Positions 1-10,760 are shown, numbered from the stretch's first letter. The stretch is 64,000 nt of DNA from Rhizobium viscosum (GCF_014873945.1 NZ_JADBEC010000001.1:1964001-2028000), one strand, 5' to 3'. A program made the numbers and translations. Notes: a model not told the origin generated them from the letters alone.

Positions 1-68
1 GCCAGCTATCGAAAGCCGGCCCGGTCAGTTACCACGTCTCAGGCACCGGGCGAACGCCAGGCTGCCTG

Positions 69-512
69 TCAGTGCAGTGTTTCCTCATCCATATCCGGAG
101 CCGCCCACATCTTTTCGATGTTGTAGAACTCGCGGATTTCGGGACGGAACACATGCACGATGATGTCACCGGTATCGATCAGGATCCAGTCACCGCCTTC
201 CTGACCTTCGACGCGGGCAGTACCGAAGCCCTCATCCTTGAGATCAGTCAGAAGATGATCGGCGATCGCCATGACATGCCTGTTCGAGCGGCCGGAGACG
301 ACAACCATGTAATCTCCCAGCGCCGACTTTCCGGCAATGTTGATGGTGACGATATCTTCAGCTTTGGAATCCTCGAGGCTCACGAGGACGGCTTCCAGAG
401 CACGGGCAGCGGCATCGGCGCCACGTTCCGCACCCTTCGGGATAACGGCAAGCGTTTTTCCCTTGGCGTGTACTGTTGTCAGTGCTTTCCCTTTCCTGGA
501 ATGACAAACCAT
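69..512 (-). CDS. rsfS: Ribosomal silencing factor RsfS (Iojap/YbeB family)
   Basis: RsfS binds ribosomal protein L14 on the 50S subunit and blocks subunit joining when nutrients are short. The protein (about 147 aa) has the family core: a 'SKAEDIVTINIAGKS' stretch, then 'DYMVVVSGRSNRHV', then the C-terminal 'GDWILIDTGDIIVHVF' and 'REFYNIEKMW' blocks. The first conserved residues are TTVHAKGKT. The start is uncertain: the ATG at 512 is used here, but a CTG at 482 sits just before TTVHAKGKT behind a purine-rich AGGAAAGGGA and may be the true start. In many rhizobia this gene follows nadD directly. Here the mod genes and a small RNA lie between them. Family assignment is firm; only the start is in doubt. 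Confidence 0.93.
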   Translation of the reverse strand: MVCHSRKGKALTTVHAKGKTLAVIPKGAERGADAAARALEAVLVSLEDSKAEDIVTINIAGKSALGDYMVVVSGRSNRHVMAIADHLLTDLKDEGFGTARVEGQEGGDWILIDTGDIIVHVFRPEIREFYNIEKMWAAPDMDEETLH

Positions 513-721
513 GCACAACACAGATCCGGCGTCACCGGATCATGGTTAAGATAGGCATCAAACCATTAACGTTTCAAGACGCGGCGCAGCGCGCAAACGG
601 CCTAAAGCCGCATTTGGCGTCACGAAATCGAGATTTCGACCCCAGGTCGAGATGGAGTTGCGATGTACAGCGTCTGCGGTCGGGCGTAAAGTGCCGGTGA
701 TTTCCGCAAATACCGACCGAA

Positions 722-1099
722 ATGACCGAAACCGCCAAAAATCCACTCGCACCCGTCCTGCGAATCACCTTTCCCGATGACGATCGCCTCGGCCACGGCA
801 AGATGGAGCTGCTCGAGCATATCCGCGAGACAGGCTCGATCTCGGCGGCCGGCCGCGCAATGGACATGTCCTATCGTCGTGCATGGATGCTGGTTGCCGA
901 GATGAACCGCATGTTCAAGGCACAGGTGGTGGAATCGCAGCGCGGCGGCCAGAAGGGTGGTGGTGCGGCACTGACGCCATTCGGGGACCAATTGCTGGCG
1001 CGCTTTCGTGACATGGAAAAGACGGTGCGCACCAGCCTTGCCGATGATCTCGCCTGGCTGGAAAACAACCGCAATCCGCAGCCGGACGGCCGGCGCTGA
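722..1099 (+). CDS. modE: ModE-type molybdate-responsive regulator, HTH domain only
   Basis: A 125-residue LysR-like winged-helix protein of the ModE N-terminal family. Residues about 25-90 form the helix-turn-helix: 'LLEHIRETGSISAAGRAMDMSYRRAW', then the wing with 'GGQKGGGAALTPFG'. Full-length ModE of enterobacteria has two further molybdate-binding (TOBE/Mop) domains. They are absent, so metal sensing must come from elsewhere or be lost. It ends at 1099, with the convergent modC stop at 1100 and no spacer. Its position beside modABC and the palindrome before modA support a role in molybdate control. Which genes it really regulates is inference. Confidence 0.85.
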   Translation: MTETAKNPLAPVLRITFPDDDRLGHGKMELLEHIRETGSISAAGRAMDMSYRRAWMLVAEMNRMFKAQVVESQRGGQKGGGAALTPFGDQLLARFRDMEKTVRTSLADDLAWLENNRNPQPDGRR

Positions 1100-2170
1100 T
1101 CAGGCTTCCAGCGCCACCGTCTTGATGACGGCGAAAGCCGACATGCCTGGATTTAGCCCCAGACGCTCGCAGGACAGCGCGGTGATGCGCGAGAGCACGG
1201 CGTCGCCGGTGCAATCGAGGCGGATCTCGACGGTTCCATCCTCCGTCGGCGAAACCTGCGTGACGGTTCCTTCCAGAATGTTGAGGGCGCTCAGCCCTTC
1301 CGGCTTCCGTGTTGCCAGCATCACATCTCGGGCGGGGATGCGGATGCGCACGGACTTGCCTATGGCCGGCGCAGCACCGGGAACATAAAGCCTGCCCGCC
1401 TTCAGCAGCACCGTCGAAATCCGATTGGCCGAATCGATGCTTTCGACTGTGCCTTCCAGCACTGCACCGGCTTCCCTTCGGTCTTCCGGGAGCAACGACG
1501 AACGACTGAGGATTTCTGTTGCGGGGCCTGCGGCTTCCACCTTGCCGTCGCGCATGATGACGACCTGATTTGCCAGGCGTGCGACTTCGGAGATCGAATG
1601 GCTGACATAGACGATCGGAATATCCATCTCGTCGCGCAGACGCTCGAGATAGGGCAGAATCTCGGCCTTGCGGGCTTCGTCCAAGGCGGCCAGGGGCTCG
1701 TCCATCAGGAGCAGGCGCGGCGAAGAAAGCAGTGCGCGACCGATCGCGACACGCTGCTTCTCGCCCCCCGACAGCTTTGAAGGGCTACGGTCAAGCAACT
1801 GGCCGATGCCGAGCAGGTCGACGACGCGATCGAAATTTTCAATGCGTGCGGATTTGGGGGTGAACCAGCGGCCATAGGAGAGATTTGTCCGGACGCTCAA
1901 GTGCGGAAAAAGCCGCGCTTCCTGGAAGACGTAGCCGAAACGGCGGCGGTGCCGGGGAACGAAGATGCCCTTTGCCGTATCCGTCAGCGCCTCGCCGTCG
2001 AGCAGGACCCGGCCTTCGGCCGGTCGGGTGAGGCCAGCAATGATACGGATCACGGAGGTCTTGCCGGAACCGGAACGACCGAAGAGCGCCGTCACGCCGC
2101 GTTCGGAGGTGAAGGCGGCATCGAGCCCGAAGGCGCCGAGGTGATGTCTTGCTTCGACGATGAGCGTCAT
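1100..2170 (-). CDS. modC: Molybdate ABC transporter ATP-binding protein ModC
   Basis: Cytoplasmic ATPase that powers high-affinity molybdate import with ModB and ModA. Within 356 residues it shows Walker [10 protein letters not shown] (31-39), the ABC signature LSGGE (133-137), Walker B LLLMDEP (153-159) and a switch histidine near H191. A C-terminal TOBE/Mop segment (about 285-350, with '[13 protein letters not shown]') is typical of ModC and usually binds oxyanion. The start overlaps the modB stop by four bases (ATGA), which implies translational coupling. It ends directly against the convergent modE-like gene. Confidence 0.96.
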   Translation of the reverse strand: MTLIVEARHHLGAFGLDAAFTSERGVTALFGRSGSGKTSVIRIIAGLTRPAEGRVLLDGEALTDTAKGIFVPRHRRRFGYVFQEARLFPHLSVRTNLSYGRWFTPKSARIENFDRVVDLLGIGQLLDRSPSKLSGGEKQRVAIGRALLSSPRLLLMDEPLAALDEARKAEILPYLERLRDEMDIPIVYVSHSISEVARLANQVVIMRDGKVEAAGPATEILSRSSLLPEDRREAGAVLEGTVESIDSANRISTVLLKAGRLYVPGAAPAIGKSVRIRIPARDVMLATRKPEGLSALNILEGTVTQVSPTEDGTVEIRLDCTGDAVLSRITALSCERLGLNPGMSAFAVIKTVALEA

Positions 2171-2868
2171 TCGGGATCGATCCTCCGGCCGGCGAGATAG
2201 GCGAGGAATTCCGAAGCGAGCAGGGCCAGCATGGAAATGGCGATGGATATGAGGGTGAGCCGCATGGCGACGGCGTCACCACCCGGCACCTGGGTAAAGG
2301 TATAGATGGCGGTCGACAGGGTCTGCGTCTCGCCGGGGATGTTGGAGACGAAGGTGATGGTGGCGCCGAACTCGCCCATCGCTTTGGCAAAGCAGAGAAT
2401 CATGCCGACGATGACACCGGGAATAATCAGCGGCAGCGTGACGGTCAGGAAGACCCAGGCCGGGCTCGCGCCGAGCGTTCCGGCAGCTTCCTCCAGCTTG
2501 CGGTCGACGGCCTCGATGGAGAGACGGATACTGCGCACCATCAGCGGGAAGCCCATGACGCCGCAAGCGAGCGCTGCACCGGTCCAACGGAAGGACAGCA
2601 CGATGCCCAGATATTGATCCAGCAGACTGCCGATCGGACCACGGCGACCAAAAAGGACGAGGAGGATAAAACCGGTAACGACAGGCGGCAGGATCAGTGG
2701 CAAGTGGACGATGCCGTTCAGGATGGATTTTCCCCAGAAGCGGCCGCGGGCAAGCAGCAACGCGACCATGATGCCGGGCGGCAGGCTTGCCACCATGGCG
2801 ACGAAGGAAATGCGCAGGGTCAGCAGGATCGCCGTCCATTCCTCATCGCTCAAGCCGAACATATCCAA
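2167..2868 (-). CDS. modB: Molybdate ABC transporter permease ModB
   Basis: Inner-membrane permease of the molybdate importer, 233 aa, the usual size. It has about five to six hydrophobic spans, with an early '[22 protein letters not shown]' span. The cytoplasmic coupling loop carries the EAA-type motif '[23 protein letters not shown]' (about 141-163). It lies 75 bases downstream of modA and overlaps modC by four bases, so modABC is one minus-strand operon. Confidence 0.95.
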   Translation of the reverse strand: MDMFGLSDEEWTAILLTLRISFVAMVASLPPGIMVALLLARGRFWGKSILNGIVHLPLILPPVVTGFILLVLFGRRGPIGSLLDQYLGIVLSFRWTGAALACGVMGFPLMVRSIRLSIEAVDRKLEEAAGTLGASPAWVFLTVTLPLIIPGVIVGMILCFAKAMGEFGATITFVSNIPGETQTLSTAIYTFTQVPGGDAVAMRLTLISIAISMLALLASEFLAYLAGRRIDPE

Positions 2869-2943
2869 GCGTCATCTTCTCCGAAACATAGAAGGCCCGC
2901 CGAAGCGAGCCGTCACGCTAAGCTCTGGGCGCTGATTGCGCAA

Positions 2944-3735
2944 TTATTTCAGGATGGTGAAACCCTGAGCCGTGAAGAAGGGGGCAGCCTTGTCCGACTT
3001 CAGGAAGTCGAGATAGGCAGCGGCATCCGGGTTCTTGCTCTCGGCAAGCAGGGCGATCGGATAGATAATCGGCGGGTGGGAATCGGCCGGGAAGGTGCCG
3101 ACGATCGCAACGCCCTTATCGGCGGCGGCATCGGTTTGATAAACGATGCCGTAAGGCGCTTCGCCGCGGGAAACGAGGGCAAGGGCTGCGCGCACGCTTT
3201 CTGAATAGGCAACCTTGCTCTCGACGGACTTCCAGACGCCGAGTTTGTCGAGCGCTGTCTGGCCATACTTGCCGGCCGGAACCGACCTCGGCTCGCCCAT
3301 GGCGAGCTTGCCGTCGCCGATGAGGCTTGCGAGATCGAAGCCTGCCTTGATTTCGACCGGCTTCTGCTTGCCGTTCTCAGCGACCAGAACAAGGCGGTTG
3401 CCGAGCAGGTTGGAGCGCGTGTCCGCCTTGATCAGCTTTTTATCGGCGACGTAATCCATCCAGCTCAGGTCGGCAGAAATGAAGACGTCAGCCGGGGCTG
3501 CATTTTCGATCTGTTTTGCCAGTGCGCCGCTTGCTGCGTAGGAAGCAACGGCTTCCTTGCCGCTTTCCTTGGCCCAGGCCGCATTGGCCGCATCAAGCGC
3601 ATCCTTGAGACTTGCGGCAGCGAAGACCGTTACCTTTTCGGCGGCTGCGGCAGGCGTCGAAAGCGCTGCTGCGCCAAGCCAGATGGCCGAGATCGCGGCG
3701 GTTGCCAGTTTCATCCAGTGGCGGCGGCTCTGCAT
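2944..3735 (-). CDS. modA: Periplasmic molybdate-binding protein ModA
   Basis: Secreted solute-binding protein that captures molybdate or tungstate and hands it to ModBC. It is 263 aa. Residues 1-32 are a signal peptide with a basic start (QSRRHWMK), a hydrophobic core and a cleavage region around TPAAAAE. The mature protein begins with the family pattern 'VTVFAAASLKDAL' and later shows 'SADLSWMDYV' and 'ALALVSRGEAPYGIVYQTDA', all characteristic of ModA. A GGAGAG ribosome site lies just upstream of the ATG at 3735. The gene is first in the operon and is preceded by a candidate ModE box. Confidence 0.96.
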   Translation of the reverse strand: MQSRRHWMKLATAAISAIWLGAAALSTPAAAAEKVTVFAAASLKDALDAANAAWAKESGKEAVASYAASGALAKQIENAAPADVFISADLSWMDYVADKKLIKADTRSNLLGNRLVLVAENGKQKPVEIKAGFDLASLIGDGKLAMGEPRSVPAGKYGQTALDKLGVWKSVESKVAYSESVRAALALVSRGEAPYGIVYQTDAAADKGVAIVGTFPADSHPPIIYPIALLAESKNPDAAAYLDFLKSDKAAPFFTAQGFTILK

Positions 3736-3754
3736 AATTTCTTCTCTCCGGATT

Positions 3755-3778
3755 CGAAATATTTAGACGAATATAACG
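3755..3778 (-). promoter_or_regulatory. Candidate ModE box upstream of modA
   Basis: On the transcribed strand the sequence is CGTTATATT, six bases, then AATATTTCG. The two 9-base arms match as an inverted repeat at 7 of 9 positions. CGTTATAT-type half-sites are typical of ModE operators. The box ends 20 bases before the modA start, where it could block transcription when molybdate is plentiful. The palindrome is visible directly; binding by the adjacent HTH-only regulator is inferred. Confidence 0.6.
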
Positions 3779-4082
3779 GTGTGCGGGCTTTGACTAGAGT
3801 TGTATTTCATAAAACATAACGACGGCGGAGGTCTGATTTTCCCAAGCCGCTTCTTCACGCATTCGTGAGGTGCATGGCTCTTCTCGAGCCGAAAGCTCGT
3901 GAGGAAAAAATGTGGCGCATCCACCTGGTAAACGACAAGGGATCTGGCGAGCCAGTTTGGATCAACCTGTTTTTGCTGATTAAATTGGCAGCGAATTCGA
4001 TCCTGCTCCGCGAAGGTTTGCATTCTGTGCATTGCTGCAATGCACCAGCCTATATTCACTTTCTGAACAAATGTGCTAAAAG

Positions 4083-4207
4083 ACAATCATCCGACGGCTT
4101 CTCCTCCTCCTCCCATAGCCGTCCGATAGGATCGACAACACTCCTCCTCCCAGTTGTCGATCAAGTTTTAAGCCCGACGCACCTCCTCCCGCGTCGGGCT
4201 TTTCATT
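4083..4207 (+). ncRNA. NfeR1/alpha-r14-family trans-acting small RNA
   Basis: Three hairpins follow each other, and each shows a CCTCCTCCC anti-Shine-Dalgarno motif in its loop. Hairpin 1 has stem 4093-4099/4117-4123. Hairpin 2 has a perfect 10-bp stem, 4130-4139/4153-4162. Hairpin 3 has an 11-bp stem, 4170-4180/4191-4201, followed by a T-rich tail, so it is also an intrinsic terminator. This layout and the length of about 125 nt match the alpha-r14 family of alphaproteobacterial sRNAs (NfeR1 in Sinorhizobium), which repress many transport mRNAs by masking ribosome sites. The 5' end is estimated. Possible -10 sequences are CTATAT at 4050 or GCTAAA at 4075. It converges on nadD, whose stop is 25 bases away. 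Confidence 0.82.
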
Positions 4208-4231
4208 TCCGGGAACTTCCAAACAATCCGA

Positions 4232-4831
4232 TTATTCCGCGGCCTTGTGCTGATCGCCGTTGCGGATGGCTGTCGAGCTCAAAGTCGAGCGTGGACCGTG
4301 AATGAAGGTCCAGGCCGGCGCCGGCTTCTTCCAGAGAACGCGGGCGTCATCTTCATCGATGCGCGCAAAGGCGAAGGTCTTGGCCATTTTCGAGGAAAGG
4401 TAAGAGAGCGTCGAGCCTGGCCGGTCGATGACAGCGATCGGGAAGGTTCGCGCGATATTCTGCCATTTCTGCCAGCGATGGAAATTTTCCAGGCTGTCGG
4501 CGCCCATGATCCAGATGAAATGCACATGCGGATTGCGGGCTTTCACGCGGGCAAGCGTATTGGCCGTGTAGCTCACGCCAAATGCCTGTTCGAAGGCGGT
4601 GACCTTGATATGTGGGTCGGTGGCGATCGCCTCGCTGCGCGCTAAACGCTCCGAAAGTGGTGCCAGATGATTGCGGCTCTTCAACGGATTGCCCGGTGTC
4701 ACCATCCACCAAAGCTGATCCAGCCCCAGGCGGCGGATGGCGATTTCGGCGACCAGAGCATGGCCCTCATGCGGCGGATTGAACGAGCCGCCGAACAGAC
4801 CGACGATCATGCCGCGTTCGCTGTGCGGCAT
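4232..4831 (-). CDS. nadD: Nicotinate-nucleotide adenylyltransferase NadD
   Basis: Converts nicotinate mononucleotide and ATP to deamido-NAD in NAD synthesis. The nucleotidyltransferase signature GLFGGSFNPPHEGH is at residues 11-24 (both catalytic histidines present), and the C-terminal SSTAIR motif is near residue 190. The ATG at 4831 gives 199 aa and keeps the MPHSERGM leader typical of rhizobial NadD. An in-frame GTG at 4867, one base after the proA stop, or the ATG at 4810 are alternatives. It closes the obgE-proB-proA-nadD run. No clear ribosome site precedes any candidate start, which suggests coupling to proA translation. Confidence 0.93.
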   Translation of the reverse strand: MPHSERGMIVGLFGGSFNPPHEGHALVAEIAIRRLGLDQLWWMVTPGNPLKSRNHLAPLSERLARSEAIATDPHIKVTAFEQAFGVSYTANTLARVKARNPHVHFIWIMGADSLENFHRWQKWQNIARTFPIAVIDRPGSTLSYLSSKMAKTFAFARIDEDDARVLWKKPAPAWTFIHGPRSTLSSTAIRNGDQHKAAE

Positions 4832-4868
4832 GCGGAGATAGCGCCGGTCTATATGCTCTGTGGTCACG

Positions 4869-6144
4869 TCAGGGCCGCGTCTGTCCGTGACCGCGAACGC
4901 GGTATTTGAAGGAGGTGAGTTGTTCGACACCGACTGGGCCACGCGCATGCATCTTGCCGGTGGCGATGCCGATCTCCGCACCCATGCCGAATTCGCCGCC
5001 ATCGGCAAACTGAGTGGAGGCATTGTGCAGCAGGATGGCCGAGTCGATCTCCGTGAAGAAGCGTTCGACAACCTCAGGGTCTTCGGCAAGCACGGCTTCG
5101 GTATGGTTCGACGAATATTTCTGGATATGGTCGATCGCGCCGGAAATGCCGTCAACGACGGCAACGGAAATGACGGCATCCAGATATTCGGTCGACCAGT
5201 CCTCTTCGGTGGCAGGCTTCAGGCCGGCTACGGCCTTGAGAACCGTGGCCGAACCGCGAACCTCGCAGCCGGCTTCAACTAGGACCTCGATCAGCGGCGT
5301 CAGATGCGTGCCGATGGCGGCACCGTCGACCAGCAGGGTCTCGGCTGCGCCGCAGACGCCGGTGCGGCGCATCTTGGCATTGACGATGATGTTCTTGGCC
5401 ATTTCGAGATCGGCGGACGCATCGACATAGATATGGCAGAGGCCTTCGAGATGGGCGAAAACCGGTACGCGTGCCTCGCTCTGGACGCGGGCAACGAGGC
5501 TCTTGCCGCCGCGCGGCACGATAACATCGATTGTACCATCAAGCCCGCGCAGCATGGCGCCGACAGCGGCGCGATCGGTCACGGGCACAAGCTGGATCGT
5601 ATGTTCCGGCAGCCCGGCTGCCTTCAGGCCCTCGACCATGCAGGCATGGATCGCAGCCGAGGAACGGCGCGAATCCGAGCCGCAGCGCAGGATGACGGCG
5701 TTGCCTGCCTTCAGGCAAAGCGCACCGGCGTCGGCCGTGACGTTCGGGCGGCTTTCGAAGATGACGCCGATGACGCCGAGCGGCGTGCGGACACGTTCGA
5801 TCTTCAGGCCATTCGGGCGATCCCAGGCGGCAATGACTTCGCCGACAGGGTCGGGAAGAGCGGCAATCGCGCGGATTCCCTCGGCCATTTCCGTGACGCG
5901 CTTGTCGTTCAGCGTCAGTCGATCGATGAAGGAGGCGAGCATGTCCGTGCCCTCCACATCCTTCAAATCTTTCGCATTTTCCGAAAGGATATGGGCTTTG
6001 TTCGCAAGAATGGCATCCGCCATCGCGTTCAGAGCCTTGTTCTTGGCATCGGTGGAAGCAAAGCCCAATGGTCGCGCGGCGGCCTTGGCCTTGCGGCCGA
6101 TGTCGTTCATCAGCACGTCAATGTCAGGGCTTAGCGCAACTGTA

Positions 6145-6152
<8 letters not shown>
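4869..6152 (-). CDS. proA: Gamma-glutamyl phosphate reductase ProA
   Basis: NADPH-dependent second step of proline synthesis: glutamyl-5-phosphate to glutamate-5-semialdehyde. It is 427 aa with an aldehyde-dehydrogenase fold. Visible motifs are '[20 protein letters not shown]' (124-143), '[18 protein letters not shown]' (147-164) and the catalytic cysteine in '[10 protein letters not shown]' (C267). The start overlaps the end of proB by eight bases, so the pair acting on the unstable acyl phosphate is translationally linked. Confidence 0.97.
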
Positions 6153-8437
<2,285 letters not shown>

Positions 8438-8460
8438 TCAGGCGGAGGTCAAAGAATATC

Positions 8461-9327
8461 GTGATTTTTGCGAGCTATAACATACAGTACGGCTTCGGTC
8501 TCGATGGCAGATACGATCTGGAACGCATCGCCAGAAATCTCGAAGGTGCTGATGTCATCGCGCTGCAGGAGGTGACGAGAGGCTTCGGCCGGAACGATTA
8601 TGCCGACATGCCTGGTACCATCGCGGCGCTCTTTCCCGACCATTTCTGGGTCTATGGACCGGCCTGCGACATGCATGTCGAGGCGCCGGAGGGCCAGGTT
8701 TCGCTGCAGCGCGGCACCCGTTTCCAGTTCGGCAATATGGTTCTGTCGCGCTGGCCCATCCTGTCGACGCGAACGCTGCTTCTGCCGCGCAGCCGTACGG
8801 TCGACAAGGTCAATTTGCAGCGCGGTGCGACGGAAGCCGTTATTGCCATGCCTGAGGGTGCTCTCCGCGTCTATTCCGTTCATCTCGACCACGTTTCGAT
8901 CGATGAGCGCATTGCGCAGCTCCACTATCTCGGCGGCCGCATCAATGCGTTCATTCATGAAGGCGCGTCGCTGACCGGAGGCTGCGAACTCGGGCTGCCC
9001 GAGCCGCCGCTGCCGGAGGATTACGTGATCATGGGCGATTTCAATATGGAGCCGGAATCGCCGGAATACTGCACCTTCGCTGGTGCTTTTGACGGGTTTT
9101 ACGGCCGCACGGCGCGGATCGGCACGCCGATCGACGCCTTTGCGGCGCTTGGCGCCTACAGGCCCGGCAGCTACAGCTGGATGGATCCGGAAGATCACGG
9201 CAAGCGCATGCATATCGATTACTGTTTCGTCAGTTGCGGCCTCAAGGACCGGTTGAAATCCGCTGTCATTGAGACGAATTTCCCAGGTTCCGATCATTTT
9301 CCCTTGCGGGTCGAGATCGGCGATTGA
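8461..9327 (+). CDS. Endonuclease/exonuclease/phosphatase (EEP) family protein
   Basis: A 288-aa metal-dependent hydrolase of the EEP (DNase I-like) fold. Substrate is not predictable from the sequence. Motifs in order: 'ASYNIQYGFG' at the N terminus, 'DVIALQEV' (metal-binding Glu), 'VYSVHLDH', 'IMGDFNMEPES' and the C-terminal 'GSDHFPLRVEI' (catalytic Asp-His). The GTG at 8461 is chosen because the fold begins there and a GGAGG lies upstream. The longer ATG frame from 8356 would overlap obgE and adds unconserved sequence. No signal peptide is seen. It is divergent from obgE. Confidence 0.85.
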   Translation: MIFASYNIQYGFGLDGRYDLERIARNLEGADVIALQEVTRGFGRNDYADMPGTIAALFPDHFWVYGPACDMHVEAPEGQVSLQRGTRFQFGNMVLSRWPILSTRTLLLPRSRTVDKVNLQRGATEAVIAMPEGALRVYSVHLDHVSIDERIAQLHYLGGRINAFIHEGASLTGGCELGLPEPPLPEDYVIMGDFNMEPESPEYCTFAGAFDGFYGRTARIGTPIDAFAALGAYRPGSYSWMDPEDHGKRMHIDYCFVSCGLKDRLKSAVIETNFPGSDHFPLRVEIGD

Positions 9328-9341
9328 AAGGACGCCGCCCT

Positions 9342-9443
9342 TAAAGCGTGCCGCGATCTTTCAGATCGCTCACCTCGCTTTAGGGTCTTTGTTTCGTGCA
9401 TGTCGTTATCGCAAAACCGCTGCACACTTTTGCGCGACATGCA
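9342..9443. repeat. RIME-like intergenic palindromic element
   Basis: Two adjacent palindromes fill the gap between two convergent genes. The first pairs TAAAGCG (9342-9348) with CGCTTTA (9376-9382) and contains an inner GATCT/AGATC. The second pairs TGCATGTCG (9397-9405) with CGACATGCA (9435-9443) and contains GCAAAA/TTTTGC. The size (about 100 bp), the double-palindrome layout and the sequence resemble the RIME repeats common between genes in Rhizobiaceae. It may also end transcription from both sides. Confidence 0.72.
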
Positions 9444-9465
9444 CCAGAGCGGCGTCCTTCCTATG

Positions 9466-10053
9466 TCAGGCGACCTTTTTCTGCTGCAGAGCGCCGGGCT
9501 GCAGCACGGTTTCGATATGAGCGACCATGGTATTGCGAGCGAAGGAGTAGATTTCGCTGCAGCCGGTCATCCGGAAACCGAGCTTTTCCTGCAGCCGAAG
9601 CGATGCAGGATTGTCGGCAAAGACGCCCGAATGAACCGGGACGTCAGGCATGCGCCGCGAGAAACGCTCCAGCACGGCTTCCGCCGCCTCGCTCATATAG
9701 CCGCGCTGCCAGTAGTAGCGGTTCAGCCAGTAACCGAGGTGCCAGCGGCCGTGACGGAGTTCGATCGACACATTGCCGATATGAACATCATCACTGCCGG
9801 TGATCGCCAAACTCCAATCAGGCATGACGCCTGACGTAACCGGGATCAGCCAGTCCAACGCATCCTGCCGGTCGTAGGGGGCGGGAACGCGGGCCAGCAT
9901 GCGGGTGACCGCGAAATCGGAAAGCGATTCCGCAATTGCCGGAGCGTCACTCAGCCTGTGCGGGCGAAGCGTCAGCCTTGCCGTGGTGATGACCGGCGCA
10001 GGGCCGGGCATCATGGGCTTGCTCTTGGGCCGCTGAAGGGTAACCGAGCTCAT
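9466..10053 (-). CDS. GNAT family N-acetyltransferase (RimJ/RimL-like), second of a pair
   Basis: A 195-aa acetyltransferase of the RimJ/RimL branch, which transfers acetyl from acetyl-CoA to an amine. The target is unknown. Features are 'ITTARLTLRPHRLSDAPAIAE' (beta1-alpha1), 'IGNVSIEL', the 'HLGYWLNRYYWQRGYMSEAAEAVL' acetyl-CoA loop (the Q/R-x-x-G-x-G/A motif appears as QRGYMS) and 'NPASLRLQEKLGFR'. The ATG at 10053 overlaps the stop of the upstream GNAT gene by four bases. Both genes share the layout, so a tandem duplication followed by divergence is likely. Confidence 0.87.
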   Translation of the reverse strand: MSSVTLQRPKSKPMMPGPAPVITTARLTLRPHRLSDAPAIAESLSDFAVTRMLARVPAPYDRQDALDWLIPVTSGVMPDWSLAITGSDDVHIGNVSIELRHGRWHLGYWLNRYYWQRGYMSEAAEAVLERFSRRMPDVPVHSGVFADNPASLRLQEKLGFRMTGCSEIYSFARNTMVAHIETVLQPGALQQKKVA

Positions 10054-10706
10054 GAGATTGCCCCCCAGCTTCTCAGTGACATCCAGGTCTTGCGGTCGAG
10101 CCGGTACCATTCGACCGGCACGTTGCTGCCGAGCGCCAGCGATGCGGCAAGGCCGGATCCCTGGAACTGGAAGCCGCACTTCTGGATGACGCGGCGCGAG
10201 GCAACGTTCATGACCCGGCAGCGGGCGTCGATCTGCTCGACCTGCTGCCGTGTCCTGAACACCATGTCGACGAGGGCATGGCAGGCCTCGGTCATATAAC
10301 CCTGGTTCCAATAGGGTTCGCCCAGCCAGTAGCCGATCTCGACGGTCTTCTCGTCGGTATGCGGTTCTACCCCGCAGCACCCCATGAAGGCACCGTTTTC
10401 GGCCTTGGTGATGGCATAGACGCACTTGCCAATCTCGCCATTTCGCGTACGCCAAACAAAGTCGGCGGCATCATTGGCGGTATATGGGTGCGGCATACGC
10501 GATACCATGGTGGCGACTTTGGCGTTGTTGGCGAGATGGGCAAGGGCGTCAATGTCTTCCTCGTGCGGCGCGCGCATGACGAGCCGTTCCGATAACAAGA
10601 CAGGGCAATCGGTCCTTAACCGCTCCGGCCTCAGCCGTTCCATGGAAGACCGCTGGTCTTCCCGGGGTGACCGTGATTGGTCGACCCTTATCAATTCGCC
10701 TTGCAT
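10050..10706 (-). CDS. GNAT family N-acetyltransferase (RimJ/RimL-like), first of a pair
   Basis: A 218-aa GNAT protein. 'LLSERLVMRAPHEEDIDALAHLANN' opens the fold, 'FMGCCGVEPHTDEKTVEIGYWLGEPYWNQGYMTEACHAL' region holds the acetyl-CoA motif, and 'NVASRRVIQKCGFQ' closes it. The start at 10706 is fixed by AGGAGG seven bases upstream; a longer frame to 10754 has no ribosome site and would cross a terminator hairpin. It overlaps the second acetyltransferase by four bases. It lies downstream of rplU-rpmA, separated by a strong terminator. Substrate unknown. Confidence 0.87.
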   Translation of the reverse strand: MQGELIRVDQSRSPREDQRSSMERLRPERLRTDCPVLLSERLVMRAPHEEDIDALAHLANNAKVATMVSRMPHPYTANDAADFVWRTRNGEIGKCVYAITKAENGAFMGCCGVEPHTDEKTVEIGYWLGEPYWNQGYMTEACHALVDMVFRTRQQVEQIDARCRVMNVASRRVIQKCGFQFQGSGLAASLALGSNVPVEWYRLDRKTWMSLRSWGAIS

Positions 10707-10731
10707 GTTCAGTCCTCCTGTTTGGACAAAG

Positions 10732-10760
10732 AAAAAGGGGAGATGGCGCCCCATCTCCCC
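10732..10760 (-). terminator. Intrinsic terminator after rplU-rpmA
   Basis: A perfect 10-bp stem (10737-10746/10751-10760, arms GGGGAGATGG and CCATCTCCCC) with a 4-base loop is followed on the minus strand by five T residues (10736-10732). It should end the ribosomal protein transcript before the GNAT pair. The opposite strand also reads into TGTTTT. Confidence 0.8.

Noticed and set aside
3763..4086. Open reading frame of 107 codons on the minus strand upstream of modA
   Set aside because: It covers the modA promoter and runs against the small RNA. It has no family features, and no ribosome site was seen.
4081..4207. rRNA fragment or attenuator for nadD
   Set aside because: The three hairpins with CCTCCTCCC loops lie on the strand opposite nadD and end in their own terminator, which matches a small RNA family better.
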